Assembly: GCA_030831945.1 (NCBI GenBank)
Contig: JAURKC010000013.1
Location: 124,001-188,000 of the forward strand
DNA length: 64,000 nt
Direction: 5' to 3'
From: Ferruginibacter sp.
Lineage (GTDB): Bacteria; Bacteroidota; Bacteroidia; Chitinophagales; Chitinophagaceae
The notes below the pieces were generated by a model, which did no database searches, was not told where the DNA came from, and worked only from the letters and a program-made list of their open reading frames with translations. Both the position numbers and the translations under genes were made by a program. Below, one piece after another: positions 26,934-35,398 of the stretch (positions are counted from its first letter, which is position 1; every line of letters begins with the position of its first letter).

Positions 26934-27197
26934 TTTCTTCAGGTGTAATTTAATTTTTTAACATCATCATGATATTGTCAAAAAGATTGGTCCCTTTATT
27001 GAAGGCTGGGCTGGCGTTTGCATAGTGCAAAATGATCTACGTATAATTTAATTGATTACTAAATCTATATACCTACTGTTCATATACGATAAAGGGCTAG
27101 CACTGTATTGTTTGTGAGAAAAAACTTAGAATCTAGTCCGTGAATTTTCATAATTTTCAAATTCAGATACATCGCTTAACATTAAAAAACAACAATT

Positions 27198-27626
27198 ATG
27201 ATCAAATTACAAATCGTTGGCAATCTTGGTAAAGATTGCATCGTAAAAGAAGTGAACGGAAAAAATGTAATTAATTTCAGTGTAGCGCATACAGAGCGTT
27301 ACAAAGACAGTCAAGGAAATCAAAAGGAAAGAACCACCTGGGTAGAATGTGCCTACTGGACAGATAAAACTGCCGTAGCTCAATATTTGACTAGAGGCAG
27401 AACGGTTTATGCGGAGGGCTCTCCGGAGGCAGATGCCTACATGAATAAGGAAAATCAAGCTGCAGCTACCTTAAGAATGAGGGTACAAAGTGTACAATTA
27501 CTTGGTGGGACTGGGGGAGAGGGTTCAGCTCAAAATAATGGAGCAATGTCTGGTGCAGCAGCGGGTTCAAGCGCATCACGCTCTTCGGTTTCAACTGAAG
27601 CAGGGGCAGATGATTTACCTTTCTAG
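27198..27626 (+). CDS. ssb: Single-stranded DNA-binding protein
   Basis: 142 residues. An OB fold from residue 2 to ~110 (MIKLQIVGNLGKDCIVKEV; NFSVAHTERYKDSQGN; TTWVECAYWTD; VYAEGSPEADAYM) is followed by a short Gly/Ser/Ala-rich linker and the acidic tip ADDLPF that docks replication and repair proteins. It coats single-stranded DNA in replication, recombination and repair. The first strand is shorter than in most SSBs and begins directly with MIKLQIVGNLG, common in Bacteroidota. It lies after the S24 regulator with a 264-base gap, and may belong to the same DNA damage response, though I see no ACTAA-N5-TTAGT site in front of it. Confidence 0.93.
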   Translation: MIKLQIVGNLGKDCIVKEVNGKNVINFSVAHTERYKDSQGNQKERTTWVECAYWTDKTAVAQYLTRGRTVYAEGSPEADAYMNKENQAAATLRMRVQSVQLLGGTGGEGSAQNNGAMSGAAAGSSASRSSVSTEAGADDLPF

Positions 27627-27642
27627 TAAAAATTTATCCTTC

Positions 27643-27676
27643 AAAAAAAAGCGAAGCCTTTGCTTCGCTTTTTTTT
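27643..27676 (+). terminator. Rho-independent terminator of ssb
   Basis: GCGAAGC at 27651-27657 and GCTTCGC at 27662-27668 with loop CTTT, flanked by eight A before and eight T after (27669-27676). It starts 17 bases after the stop codon. Confidence 0.9.
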
Positions 27677-27990
27677 ATGACCTTATGTTTCATTCTTCTA
27701 TAATATTGGCTGAAGGTTTTCTTTCTTGGATATTAATTAATTAGCTAGGTTAAATTTTTGACTTTCGAATTAAATCAATATCCCCTAACATCTAAAGTTG
27801 ACTTCTTTATTTCTCTAAAAGTCTTTTTGGTTAGCCAACCAACTACTTTTAATATTTGCGGTTATTATTTTAACTTTTTATTCATACTGATTTATATTTT
27901 TCCTCGTTTATGAATACCAATTACTAATTTATTACTCCAATAATTGAATAAGCTAAGAAACTATTACATTTGTTATAAATTACCTATTCC
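27677..27990. other. Intergenic region before exbB
   Basis: 314 AT-rich bases. It holds the exbB promoter at its right end and a perfect TTGGTT-AGCC-AACCAA inverted repeat at 27827-27842 of unknown meaning. No ORF of note, no RNA gene seen. Confidence 0.4.
27943..27972 (+). promoter_or_regulatory. exbB promoter
   Basis: TACATTTG at 27965-27972 is an exact -7 box, with ATTG at 27943-27946 as -33 and an 18-base spacer. Transcription would start near 27979, giving a leader of about 12 bases to the ATG at 27991. Confidence 0.65.
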
Positions 27991-28668
27991 ATGATTGATA
28001 TTATTTTACAAGTAGATTCCCTCAGTACTGCTGCAAGCTCCGCCGGTAAAGTGGAGTCTGTTTGGAGTTTATTGGGCAAAGGTGGCCCACTCATGATACC
28101 CATGGGTATTTTATTTGCTCTGGCTGTCTTCTTTTTTATTGAAAGATTACTAGCGATTAACAGGGCAGGTAAAATTGATGATAATTTTATGCGTATCATT
28201 CGTGATCATATTATTACCGGCAATGTAACTGCTGCAAAAAGTCTTGCAAAAAATACCGATAACCCAGTTGCTAGAATGATAGAAAAAGGTATTCAGCGAA
28301 TCGGAAAGCCAATTGATGCAATTGAAAAAAGCATGGAAAATGTAGGCAGACTTGAAATGTACAAAATGGAAAAAAATCTTTCTATCCTTTCTGTAATTTC
28401 TCGTATCGCACCCTTGTTTGGTTTTGTAGGAACCATTGTAGGGTTGGTATTATTGCTTAAGCAATTTGCTACCATTAGTAATCCCTCCGTAAGTCAAATT
28501 GCTGATGCGATGTATGTTAAATTAATTACCAGTGCAAGTGGATTGATTATTGGTATGCTGGCTTATCTCGGATACAGCTACCTAGATACGCAAATTAACC
28601 GAACAGCTAATCGGATGGAATCTGCTAGCAGTGATTTTATCGATATGCTTCAAGAACCACAGAAATAA
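27991..28668 (+). CDS. exbB: MotA/TolQ/ExbB proton channel family protein
   Basis: 225 residues. A short periplasmic N-terminus leads into helix 1 (PLMIPMGILFALAVFFFIE), then a cytoplasmic loop rich in charged residues, helix 2 (RIAPLFGFVGTIVGLVLLL) and helix 3 (LITSASGLIIGMLAYLGYSY). The APLFGFVGTI-G pattern and the small-residue-rich third helix are family hallmarks. It forms the proton channel that drives TonB- or TolA-type energy transfer to the outer membrane. It is 70 bases before the ExbD gene. TonB and a second ExbD, often next in Bacteroidota, are not here. I use exbB with some reservation versus tolQ. Confidence 0.88.
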   Translation: MIDIILQVDSLSTAASSAGKVESVWSLLGKGGPLMIPMGILFALAVFFFIERLLAINRAGKIDDNFMRIIRDHIITGNVTAAKSLAKNTDNPVARMIEKGIQRIGKPIDAIEKSMENVGRLEMYKMEKNLSILSVISRIAPLFGFVGTIVGLVLLLKQFATISNPSVSQIADAMYVKLITSASGLIIGMLAYLGYSYLDTQINRTANRMESASSDFIDMLQEPQK

Positions 28669-28738
28669 CTAATTGATAAGAAGGTTTAATTAAATTCAAC
28701 CTTAAGAAATCTTTATCAATATAAACTATCATTCATAA

Positions 28739-29146
28739 ATGAGCTTTAGAAGAAATAATTTAAGACAGCATCATGACGAAGTGGATACAGGTCCATTGAA
28801 TGATATTTTATTTATCCTTTTGATGTTCTTTTTAATGATCTCAACATTAGCTAATCCTAATGTTATTAAAATGAGTGTACCTCGAGCAACCAGTGATACT
28901 AAGACTAAACAAAGTGTAGTAGTAAGTGTAGATAAGGATAAAAATATTTATGTTGGAGCAAGGTTGATCCCTTCTGATTCGCTAGAATCTGCATTAAGGC
29001 AATACATTAATCAAGGAGATAGCATTAAGCCAGCAGTAGTAATTAATGCTGATTCGGTGGCTCATTGGGGTGAAATTGTTCGAGTAATGAAAGTGGCTCG
29101 TCGATTAGGTGCTTCCACTTCCGCTACGGTTACAGGAAATGAATAA
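28739..29146 (+). CDS. exbD: Biopolymer transporter ExbD/TolR
   Basis: 135 residues. A basic N-terminal tail (MSFRRNNLRQHHDEVDTG) precedes a single membrane helix LNDILFILLMFFLMISTLA that carries the essential aspartate at its start (PLNDIL). The periplasmic domain has KQSVVVSVDKDKNIYVG and AVVINADSVAHWGEIVRVM, the ExbD/TolR fold. It pairs with the ExbB-like channel just upstream, forming the pentamer-dimer motor that uses proton flow. It converges on prmC with a 28-base gap. Confidence 0.9.
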   Translation: MSFRRNNLRQHHDEVDTGPLNDILFILLMFFLMISTLANPNVIKMSVPRATSDTKTKQSVVVSVDKDKNIYVGARLIPSDSLESALRQYINQGDSIKPAVVINADSVAHWGEIVRVMKVARRLGASTSATVTGNE

Positions 29147-29174
29147 GTAATTCCTTAATTTAAATAAGAATCGA

Positions 29175-30044
29175 TCATTTTCTATTTATGAGTAACATTC
29201 GATCTTTTCCGAAAATATCTTTTTTAATTATTACTTGGTAATCCAATTCAAAAATTGAGGCGGTTTGTTTTGCAAAATCCTCATGTACTTCTACAAAGAT
29301 CTTTCCATTAGGCAAAAGATGGGATTTTCCAAAGGCGGCTATTTTTTCGTAAAATATAAATGGAGAACTGTCCGATACAAAAAGGGCTTGGTGTGGCTCA
29401 TACTCAGTTACATTTTTATCCAATATTTTCTTTTCTTGAATAGGAATGTAGGGAGGGTTGCTAATAATCATATCAACCTTGGGTAATTTTTCCCAAGTAG
29501 TTTCATTTAAAAAATCAATTTCAATAAAATTAATATCGGCTTTATGCTGAAGGGCATTTTCCTTGGCTACTATTAACGCTCCTTCACTTATATCAACTGC
29601 ATGAACTATACTATTGGTTAAATTAATTTTTAAAGCGGTAGCGATGCATCCACTTCCAGTACCAATATCTAGTATCGATAAAATTTTTGAAAATTCAGGG
29701 GTGTCCTTTTTATTATTATAATCATCTAGCACTAGTTGAACAAGCTCTTCAGTTTCTGGTCTTGGAATAAGTACTTGATTATTTACTGTAAGTTTCATTT
29801 TGAAAAACCAGGCTTCTCCTAAAACATATTGAATCGGTTTGTGTTGAAGCAGTTCACTAAGACAGGTATTTAGTTGAGTAATTATTTCGGTTTCGATAGG
29901 CTGTACTGGGTTTTTGATGAGGTCTGATTTTTTAACACCTGCTATTTTTTCAAATACCCAATCCGTTATAGTCATCGCTTCATTGGAACTATAAATTTGC
30001 TCTAATTCACTTAAATACTGTCTGTAAATTTGTTGATTTGTCAT
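29175..30044 (-). CDS. prmC: Peptide chain release factor N5-glutamine methyltransferase
   Basis: 289 residues from the ATG at 30044. An earlier ATG at 30056 lies inside a perfect -7 promoter box (30050-30057) and so is unlikely. The N-terminal helical domain is followed by IPRPETEELVQLVL, the SAM motif ILDIGTGSGCIATAL, VHAVDISEGAL and the catalytic MIISNPPYIPIQE (NPPY). PrmC methylates the glutamine of the GGQ motif in RF1 and RF2, which makes termination efficient. The gene is divergent from ribD with 42 bases between the two starts. Confidence 0.93.
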   Translation of the reverse strand: MTNQQIYRQYLSELEQIYSSNEAMTITDWVFEKIAGVKKSDLIKNPVQPIETEIITQLNTCLSELLQHKPIQYVLGEAWFFKMKLTVNNQVLIPRPETEELVQLVLDDYNNKKDTPEFSKILSILDIGTGSGCIATALKINLTNSIVHAVDISEGALIVAKENALQHKADINFIEIDFLNETTWEKLPKVDMIISNPPYIPIQEKKILDKNVTEYEPHQALFVSDSSPFIFYEKIAAFGKSHLLPNGKIFVEVHEDFAKQTASIFELDYQVIIKKDIFGKDRMLLINRK

Positions 30045-30057
30045 TAAAGCAAACATA
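30045..30057 (-). promoter_or_regulatory. -7 promoter box of prmC, five bases from the start codon
   Basis: TATGTTTG on the minus strand at 30050-30057, then CTTTA, then the ATG at 30044. The start of RNA would fall at or next to the A of the start codon. No TTG -33 is visible in the expected range, which overlaps the ribD -7 box. Confidence 0.5.
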
Positions 30058-30074
30058 GTTAATTTTTCTATTCA

Positions 30075-30086
30075 TACTTTTGTTAC
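30075..30086 (+). promoter_or_regulatory. -7 promoter box of ribD, four bases from the TTG start
   Basis: TACTTTTG at 30075-30082, then TTAC, then TTG at 30087. The distance equals that seen for rlmI, pyrF and murF. If RNA starts a few bases later, translation would have to use the ATG at 30108 instead. Confidence 0.45.
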
Positions 30087-31136
30087 TTGAATAGTCATGA
30101 AACATATATGCGTCGTTGTTTTGAACTAGCAAAACAAGGGGAAGGTAAGGTAGCGCCTAATCCAATGGTTGGTGCTATATTGGTATTCAATGATAGTATA
30201 ATCGGGGAGGGCTATCATAATGAATTCGGTAAAGAACATGCAGAAGTTAATTGTATTAATAGTGTGGCGAATGAACATTTGCACCTTGTCAATCAATCCA
30301 CCTTATATGTTTCTCTAGAGCCTTGTGCTCATTTTGGAAAAACTCCACCTTGTACAAATTTAATTATCGAAAAAAAAATACCTAGGGTAGTCATTGGTTG
30401 TCAAGATAGCTTTTTGAAAGTAGATGGAAAAGGAATTGAAGCGATGAGGAAGGCAGGCATTGAAGTGATTGGTCCAGTTTTGGAAAAGGAAGCACTGGAT
30501 CTAAACAAAAGGTTTTTTACTTTTCATGCTACGCTTCGTCCCTATATAATTTTGAAATGGGCACAGACCGCAAATGAAATGATTGCTCATCAAAATGATA
30601 CTCGATTATTGATTAGCAGTGAATCAACTAATCGCCAAGTTCATAAATGGCGAAGCGAGGAAGCTTCTATTTTAGTGGGTTCTACTACTGCTTTGCTGGA
30701 TAACCCTTCTCTTACGAATCGTCTATGGCCTGGAAAAAGTCCCATTCGTTTAGTTATAGATAGAAATTTAAGCATTCAATCCACCGCTCATTTATTGGAT
30801 GGTAGCGTTAAAACAATTGTTTTTAATTCCATCAAACAAGAGGAAGTTGGTGCAATTTTGTATTATAAAATATTGGACAATAATAGCTGGGTCTTACCCA
30901 TCACGGAAGCACTGTATCAGATGAATATTCAAAGTTTATTGGTGGAAGGGGGAGCCATCCTGTTGCAGTCTTTTATTGATGAGAATTGTTGGGATGAAGC
31001 TAGAGTGATTACCAATACTGAAATGGAAGTACCTGTAGGACTCAAAGCCCCTGTTCTTATCAATGCAGAAAAATACTTTAGTGAGACCATCGAAAAGGAT
31101 AGCATCCAATATTATCGTAGGATAACGACTAGTTGA
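30087..31136 (+). CDS. ribD: Bifunctional riboflavin biosynthesis deaminase/reductase RibD
   Basis: 349 residues. The TTG at 30087 gives MNSHETYMRRCFELAKQ, matching the family start (short lead then YM-x-x-A/C-L-x-LA); the ATG at 30108 would cut seven residues. The N-terminal deaminase has HAEVNCI and LEPCAHFGKTPPCTN with the His and two Cys zinc ligands. The C-terminal reductase starts near residue 150 (RPYIILKWAQTANEMIA) and has LLVEGGAILLQSFI near the NADPH site. It converts the pyrimidine product of GTP cyclohydrolase II in two steps. The N-P-M-V-G motif APNPMVGAIL is intact. Other rib genes are not in the window. Confidence 0.93.
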   Translation: MNSHETYMRRCFELAKQGEGKVAPNPMVGAILVFNDSIIGEGYHNEFGKEHAEVNCINSVANEHLHLVNQSTLYVSLEPCAHFGKTPPCTNLIIEKKIPRVVIGCQDSFLKVDGKGIEAMRKAGIEVIGPVLEKEALDLNKRFFTFHATLRPYIILKWAQTANEMIAHQNDTRLLISSESTNRQVHKWRSEEASILVGSTTALLDNPSLTNRLWPGKSPIRLVIDRNLSIQSTAHLLDGSVKTIVFNSIKQEEVGAILYYKILDNNSWVLPITEALYQMNIQSLLVEGGAILLQSFIDENCWDEARVITNTEMEVPVGLKAPVLINAEKYFSETIEKDSIQYYRRITTS

Positions 31137-31194
31137 TTTGTTGAATTGCTTTTTAATAATTGTTATTTATAATTTTTCAATTCGTAGATTGGGA

Positions 31195-31202
31195 TACTTT
31201 TG
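31195..31202 (+). promoter_or_regulatory. -7 box for the YigZ-family gene
   Basis: TACTTTTG is an exact TAnnTTTG box; the leader would be about 40 bases to the ATG at 31249. This supports that ATG over an earlier TTG at 31210, which would lie almost at the RNA start. Confidence 0.45.
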
Positions 31203-31248
31203 AAGTGTTTTGAAATTTATTTTAGCGCTTACATTTTTTTCAATAATT

Positions 31249-31857
31249 ATGAATGAAGCAGAATCTTATAAAACGATTGATCAACCTGCTGTAGCAGAGT
31301 ATAAGGATAGAGGAAGTAAATTTTTGGCTTTTGCTAATCCTATTTTAAAAGTAGAAGATTTTAAAAAGCAACTTCAATATCTTAAGAAAGAACATCCTAA
31401 AGCTTCGCACCATTGTTTTGCTTATCGAATTGGAACGGATGGAAATACCTTTAGGGTAAGTGATGATGGGGAGCCCGCTGGATCTGCAGGTAAACCTATA
31501 TTGGGTCAAATTGATAGTAAAGAACTAACTAATATTGCTGTAATTGTGGTAAGATATTTTGGAGGTAGCTTATTAGGCGTTCCAGGGTTAATCAATTCAT
31601 ACAAAACAGTAACCAGTTTAGTTTTACAACTTACACCGATAGTTAAAAAACAAATTGAAGAAAATTATATTGTTAATTTTGATTATACCTTGGTTAATGA
31701 GGTGATGATAATTTTAAAACAATGCAATTGTACCATAATCAGTCAGGATATGCAGTTATTTTGTAACATTGCAACCGGTATTCCTAAAAGCCGTCTAACT
31801 GAAGTGTTGTATCGGTTGAAAGAATTACAAAATGTGGACACAAAAAAACTTGTCTAA
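31249..31857 (+). CDS. YigZ/IMPACT family protein (UPF0029)
   Basis: 202 residues from the ATG at 31249. The longer frame from TTG at 31210 adds only a hydrophobic, non-family stretch. The IMPACT signature is intact: SKFLAFANPI, ASHHCFAYRIG, RVSDDGEPAGSAGKPILGQI and VIVVRYFGGSLLGVPGLINS. A C-terminal ferredoxin-like domain follows (about residues 135-200). YigZ relatives bind nucleic acids and the eukaryotic IMPACT regulates GCN2, but the bacterial role is unclear. It precedes the DUF962 gene by 39 bases. Confidence 0.9.
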   Translation: MNEAESYKTIDQPAVAEYKDRGSKFLAFANPILKVEDFKKQLQYLKKEHPKASHHCFAYRIGTDGNTFRVSDDGEPAGSAGKPILGQIDSKELTNIAVIVVRYFGGSLLGVPGLINSYKTVTSLVLQLTPIVKKQIEENYIVNFDYTLVNEVMIILKQCNCTIISQDMQLFCNIATGIPKSRLTEVLYRLKELQNVDTKKLV

Positions 31858-31896
31858 AATATTGTTTTGTTTTAATTTTCTAAAAATAATTTAACG

Positions 31897-32241
31897 ATGG
31901 GAACAGAAAAAAAATACACTAGTTTTTGGAGTTTTTATCCCTATTATCTTACTGAGCATAGTGATGCGAAAAACAGATTTTTGCATTTTGTTGGAACCGC
32001 TTTAATTATCGTTTTTTTACTTTCAGGGATTATTTTAAAAAACTGGCAATTGATTATTGCCATCCCTTTTTGCGGTTATGGATTTGCTTGGGTAGGTCAT
32101 TTTTTTATCGAAAAGAATCGACCTGCTACTTTTACTTATCCACTGTATAGTTTAGGTAGCGATTTCGTAATGTTTTGGCATATACTCACTGGACAGATAA
32201 AAAAGAAAATAGCAGCAGCGAAGGATCAAATTCAGCCCTAA
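31897..32241 (+). CDS. Mpo1-like (DUF962) membrane protein
   Basis: 114 residues with two or three hydrophobic segments (FVGTALIIVFLLSGIIL; LIIAIPFCGYGFAWVGHFFI). The family histidines are present: TEHSDAKNRFLHFVGT, WVGHFFIEKNRPATF and FVMFWHILTG. In yeast Mpo1 is an iron-dependent dioxygenase that shortens 2-hydroxy fatty acids. The same chemistry is plausible but not shown in bacteria. The gene converges on pyrF. Confidence 0.88.
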   Translation: MGTEKKYTSFWSFYPYYLTEHSDAKNRFLHFVGTALIIVFLLSGIILKNWQLIIAIPFCGYGFAWVGHFFIEKNRPATFTYPLYSLGSDFVMFWHILTGQIKKKIAAAKDQIQP

Positions 32242-32291
32242 TTATTGGAATAGTGGTAGATACTAAATTGATTCAAACAAAATGGATTAGA

Positions 32292-33134
32292 CTATTTAAT
32301 GCTATTATCCATTAAATACCCACTCATTTCTTGTTGATATTCTTGGGCAACTAATCTTGCTTTTGCAGCAAAATCTTCCTTTTCACTCGCATAGATGATA
32401 GCGCGACTTGCGTTTACTAAAAGACCACAATCTTTATTCAAGCCATATTTTGAAACATCTTTCAAACTACCTCCTTGAGCACCTACACCAGGAACTAATA
32501 AGAAATTGTCAGGTATAATATTTCTTATTCCTTCAAAGTCGGACGCCTTGGTTGCGCCGGTTACAAACATTAAATTACCGGGTGTGCCCCATCCAGCAAT
32601 TTTTTCTATCACTCTTTGGTAAAGTGCCATTGGTTTAGACTTTTCCAATGATGAATCATTTAAAATAAGTTGTTGGAAGTCGTCCGATCCTTTATTACTA
32701 GTTAAACCTAATACAATGGTCCATTTATTTTCATATTCTAAAAATGGCCTTACGCTATCCTCGCCCATGTAGGGTGCAACTGTGATGGCATCAAAATTCA
32801 TTGCTTCAAAAAAAGCCCTGGCATATTGAGTTGAAGTGTTTCCAATATCTCCCCGTTTTGCGTCTGCAATGGTAAACTGTTCGGCAGGAATATAGTCAAC
32901 TGTTTTTTGCATAGCTTCCCATCCTTTTAGTCCCATAGCTTCATAAAAAGCAGTGTTGATTTTGTAGCTAACGCAAAGATCTTGAGTGGCATCAATAATT
33001 TGTTTATTGAATTCAAAGATTGCATCTGGATGAGATTGTAAATGTTTGGGAATTTTAGTAAGGTCAGTATCCAATCCTACACAGAGATAGGATTTTTTAT
33101 CTTGAATTTGCTGAAGAAGCTGTTGCCTTGTCAT
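32292..33134 (-). CDS. pyrF: Orotidine-5'-phosphate decarboxylase (type 2)
   Basis: 280 residues, the length of the larger type 2 branch. Signatures: [14 protein letters not shown] near the start, the catalytic [19 protein letters not shown] (DAKRGDI with two Asp and a Lys), [24 protein letters not shown] and [11 protein letters not shown]. It makes UMP from OMP, the last pyrimidine step. The start is four bases after an exact -7 box, so the mRNA is predicted to be leaderless. It lies upstream of nothing on its strand except Mrp, whose own unit begins further right. Confidence 0.95.
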   Translation of the reverse strand: MTRQQLLQQIQDKKSYLCVGLDTDLTKIPKHLQSHPDAIFEFNKQIIDATQDLCVSYKINTAFYEAMGLKGWEAMQKTVDYIPAEQFTIADAKRGDIGNTSTQYARAFFEAMNFDAITVAPYMGEDSVRPFLEYENKWTIVLGLTSNKGSDDFQQLILNDSSLEKSKPMALYQRVIEKIAGWGTPGNLMFVTGATKASDFEGIRNIIPDNFLLVPGVGAQGGSLKDVSKYGLNKDCGLLVNASRAIIYASEKEDFAAKARLVAQEYQQEMSGYLMDNSIK

Positions 33135-33172
33135 AGTGCAAAGTTAATTGGTAAAAGATTAATTTTTACAAT
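33135..33172 (-). promoter_or_regulatory. pyrF promoter with -7 box four bases from the start codon
   Basis: On the minus strand TAACTTTG (33139-33146) is followed by CACT and the ATG at 33134. ATTG at 33169-33172 may be the -33 element, with TTG 22 bases from the -7 box. Confidence 0.55.
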
Positions 33173-33261
33173 GCAAACATTTGAATAATTCTTGAAATAT
33201 TTTTTTACAGTCAAACTGCATTGCTAACTATGAATTATTTCAAGCAAAAAGGTATAGTGAT

Positions 33262-34353
33262 TTATTTTACTACTTGAATTTCTGTAGGCGCCATATTTGC
33301 ATTTCTCATAGCAATTCCTCTTGCGGCATTACCAGCAAAGTCCAGAAAGGCTTTTTTGGTAAGTTCATCATCACCAGCCATAATAGGTATACCGCTGTCG
33401 CCACCTTCCCGAATAGATTGTACAATTGGTATTTGTCCTAGAAAAGGTATATCAAATTCTTCTGCTAAATTTTTTCCTCCGTTTTTACCAAAAATAAAAT
33501 ATTGATTATTAGGTAATTCAGCTGGAGTGAAATAACTCATATTTTCTACTAGTCCAATTACTGGCACTTTTAATTGGGCTTGTCCAAACATGGCAATCCC
33601 TTTTTTAGCATCAGCCAAGGCAACCAGTTGTGGTGTGGTAACTACAATCACTCCGGTAACGGGTACAGTTTGAACGATGGTTAGGTGAATATCGCCAGTA
33701 CCTGGAGGCATATCGATCACTAGATAGTCTAATTCGCCCCAGTTTACTTCACTCACGAATTGTTTGATAGCACTGCTAACCATGGGACCACGCCATATAA
33801 CTGCCTGTTTTTCGTCTATCAAGAGTCCGATACTCATCATTTTGATACCAAATTTTTCAATCGGCTCTATTAATCCTTTACCATCTACTTCAGTCATCAT
33901 CGGACGCTCGCCCCTTACGCCAAACATAATATGTTGGCTAGGACCGTAAATATCAGCATCCATTAATCCAACTTTTGCGCCACCTTTTGCCAATGCAAGG
34001 GCCAGATTACTGGAAATGGTACTTTTTCCCACTCCACCCTTGCCACTTACTACAGCTATAATATTTTTTACCCCTCCTAAAATTAACTTAGCATCCTTTC
34101 TGTTGGTACTAGTATTGCTTGTAAAGTTCACAGTAACCTCCGCTTCTTTGTCTACTAATATTTTAACAGCATTGATACAGGCATTCATTATCATGTCTTT
34201 TAAAGGACAAGCAGGGGTGGTAAGCACCACGGTAAAAGAAACTTTTTTCCCTTCAATGGCGATGTCTTTTACCATATTGAGGGTTACTAGATCTTTTCCC
34301 AAATCTGGTTCCTGCACATTACTGAGCGCTTTAAGGATGTCTTCGTTTGTCAT
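33262..34353 (-). CDS. Mrp/NBP35 family P-loop ATPase (iron-sulfur carrier-type), lacking CxxC
   Basis: 363 residues. Residues ~1-75 are a MIP18-type domain (LSNVQEPDLGKDLVTLNMV; TTPACPLKD). The ATPase follows: VVSGKGGVGKSTISSNLA (deviant Walker A), GLMDADIYGPSQHIMFG, YLVIDMPPGTGDIHLTI, and GLVENMSYFTPAEL. In ApbC and Nbp35 the last segment contains CxxC that holds the Fe-S cluster; here it reads TPAELPNNQYFIFG with no Cys. The protein is probably an iron-sulfur assembly ATPase that binds its cluster elsewhere or has another role. One Cys remains in the MIP18 part. Confidence 0.9.
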   Translation of the reverse strand: MTNEDILKALSNVQEPDLGKDLVTLNMVKDIAIEGKKVSFTVVLTTPACPLKDMIMNACINAVKILVDKEAEVTVNFTSNTSTNRKDAKLILGGVKNIIAVVSGKGGVGKSTISSNLALALAKGGAKVGLMDADIYGPSQHIMFGVRGERPMMTEVDGKGLIEPIEKFGIKMMSIGLLIDEKQAVIWRGPMVSSAIKQFVSEVNWGELDYLVIDMPPGTGDIHLTIVQTVPVTGVIVVTTPQLVALADAKKGIAMFGQAQLKVPVIGLVENMSYFTPAELPNNQYFIFGKNGGKNLAEEFDIPFLGQIPIVQSIREGGDSGIPIMAGDDELTKKAFLDFAGNAARGIAMRNANMAPTEIQVVK

Positions 34354-34679
34354 CGTTCAATTATTTGTTAAAATGCTATTTAGTTTGTAAAATTAATCAA
34401 TGAAGACTTTACTTTGTTGATTAATTGTATAATGTTGTTATTTTGGATACTCAGCATTATATTATTACTTTAGCACCTTCGAAAAACGTTTTTTAAAACT
34501 GCAATTTTAACAATATTGGTAATTGGCTACTGAGCTTATCTATTGCAAATTAATTGAGAATGATTTTTTGAGGATAATTATGAATGGTTAAGGGGTTTTG
34601 CCTACTTAAAATGATGGGTTTTATCCGATTATGAAATAACTATAGGTGTAGCTTTGAGCAGCCTTTAAGTAAATAGAAA
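34354..34679. other. Intergenic region between divergent mrp and a secreted-protein gene
   Basis: 326 AT-rich bases. A perfect 10-base inverted repeat with a 16-base loop (AATTAATCAA at 34391-34400; TTGATTAATT at 34417-34426) lies about 40 bases from the mrp start. An exact -7 box TAGCTTTG at 34649-34656 serves the gene at 34680. No ORF or RNA gene seen. Confidence 0.45.
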
Positions 34680-35318
34680 ATGACTAAAATTTTATCTTTA
34701 TTCTTGATGGCAAGCTGTCTTTTGCCTTTCACTTCTAAAGCACAGTTTGAGACTTTTAAAGACTCTGTAGTGCAACTTTATGGAGTTGTGATGACGGCAG
34801 ATAGTTTGCAAGGCTTACCTTCAGTGAGTGTGGTGGTGAAGGGGCAAAATAGGGGTACTGTTACTAATAACCAGGGAGTTTTCAGTATAGTTGTTTTAAA
34901 AGGGGATCAAATTGAATTTTCTAGTGTAGGTTTTAAGCCCAAATTAATTACCGTTCCTAAGGATATAGACGGAAACCAGTATAGTGTATTGCAACTAATG
35001 GTCAACGATACGGTTTATCTAGCAGCTACTATTATCAAGTCTAGGCCTTCTAGGGAACAATTTGAGAGAGATTTTCTTAAAACAGTTGTGCCCGATGATA
35101 AATTGGAAATAGCTCGTAAAAATAATGACGAGAGTCGAAGAAGGCTTTTAATGGCCACCTTACCCATTGATGGAAAGGAAGCTGCGGGAAGGTACCTCAC
35201 TCAACAGGCGGTAAAATCTTATTATACTGGCCAGGTTCCTCCAATGAATATTTTTAATCCATTTGCTTGGAATGAGTTCATTCAAGCATGGAAAAGGGGT
35301 GACTATAAAAAGAAATAA
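34680..35318 (+). CDS. Exported protein with carboxypeptidase-regulatory-like domain
   Basis: 212 residues. Signal peptide ending near FTSKAQ. Residues ~30-105 form a CarboxypepD_reg-like (transthyretin-like) fold: YGVVMTADSLQGLPSVSV, VVKGQNRGTVTNNQGVF and IEFSSVGFKPKLITV, the same domain that plugs the N-terminus of many TonB-dependent receptors. The rest is mostly helical and basic (RRRLLMATLPIDGKE; KRGDYKKK). No barrel follows, so it acts alone, perhaps as a periplasmic binding or assembly factor. The function is not known. Confidence 0.8.
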   Translation: MTKILSLFLMASCLLPFTSKAQFETFKDSVVQLYGVVMTADSLQGLPSVSVVVKGQNRGTVTNNQGVFSIVVLKGDQIEFSSVGFKPKLITVPKDIDGNQYSVLQLMVNDTVYLAATIIKSRPSREQFERDFLKTVVPDDKLEIARKNNDESRRRLLMATLPIDGKEAAGRYLTQQAVKSYYTGQVPPMNIFNPFAWNEFIQAWKRGDYKKK

Positions 35319-35398
35319 TCTTGTTCAACTTCTCTATGAAAAATTAAAATACAGCATGTATATTCGGAACGATATTTAATTTTTTCATTTCAGTCAAT

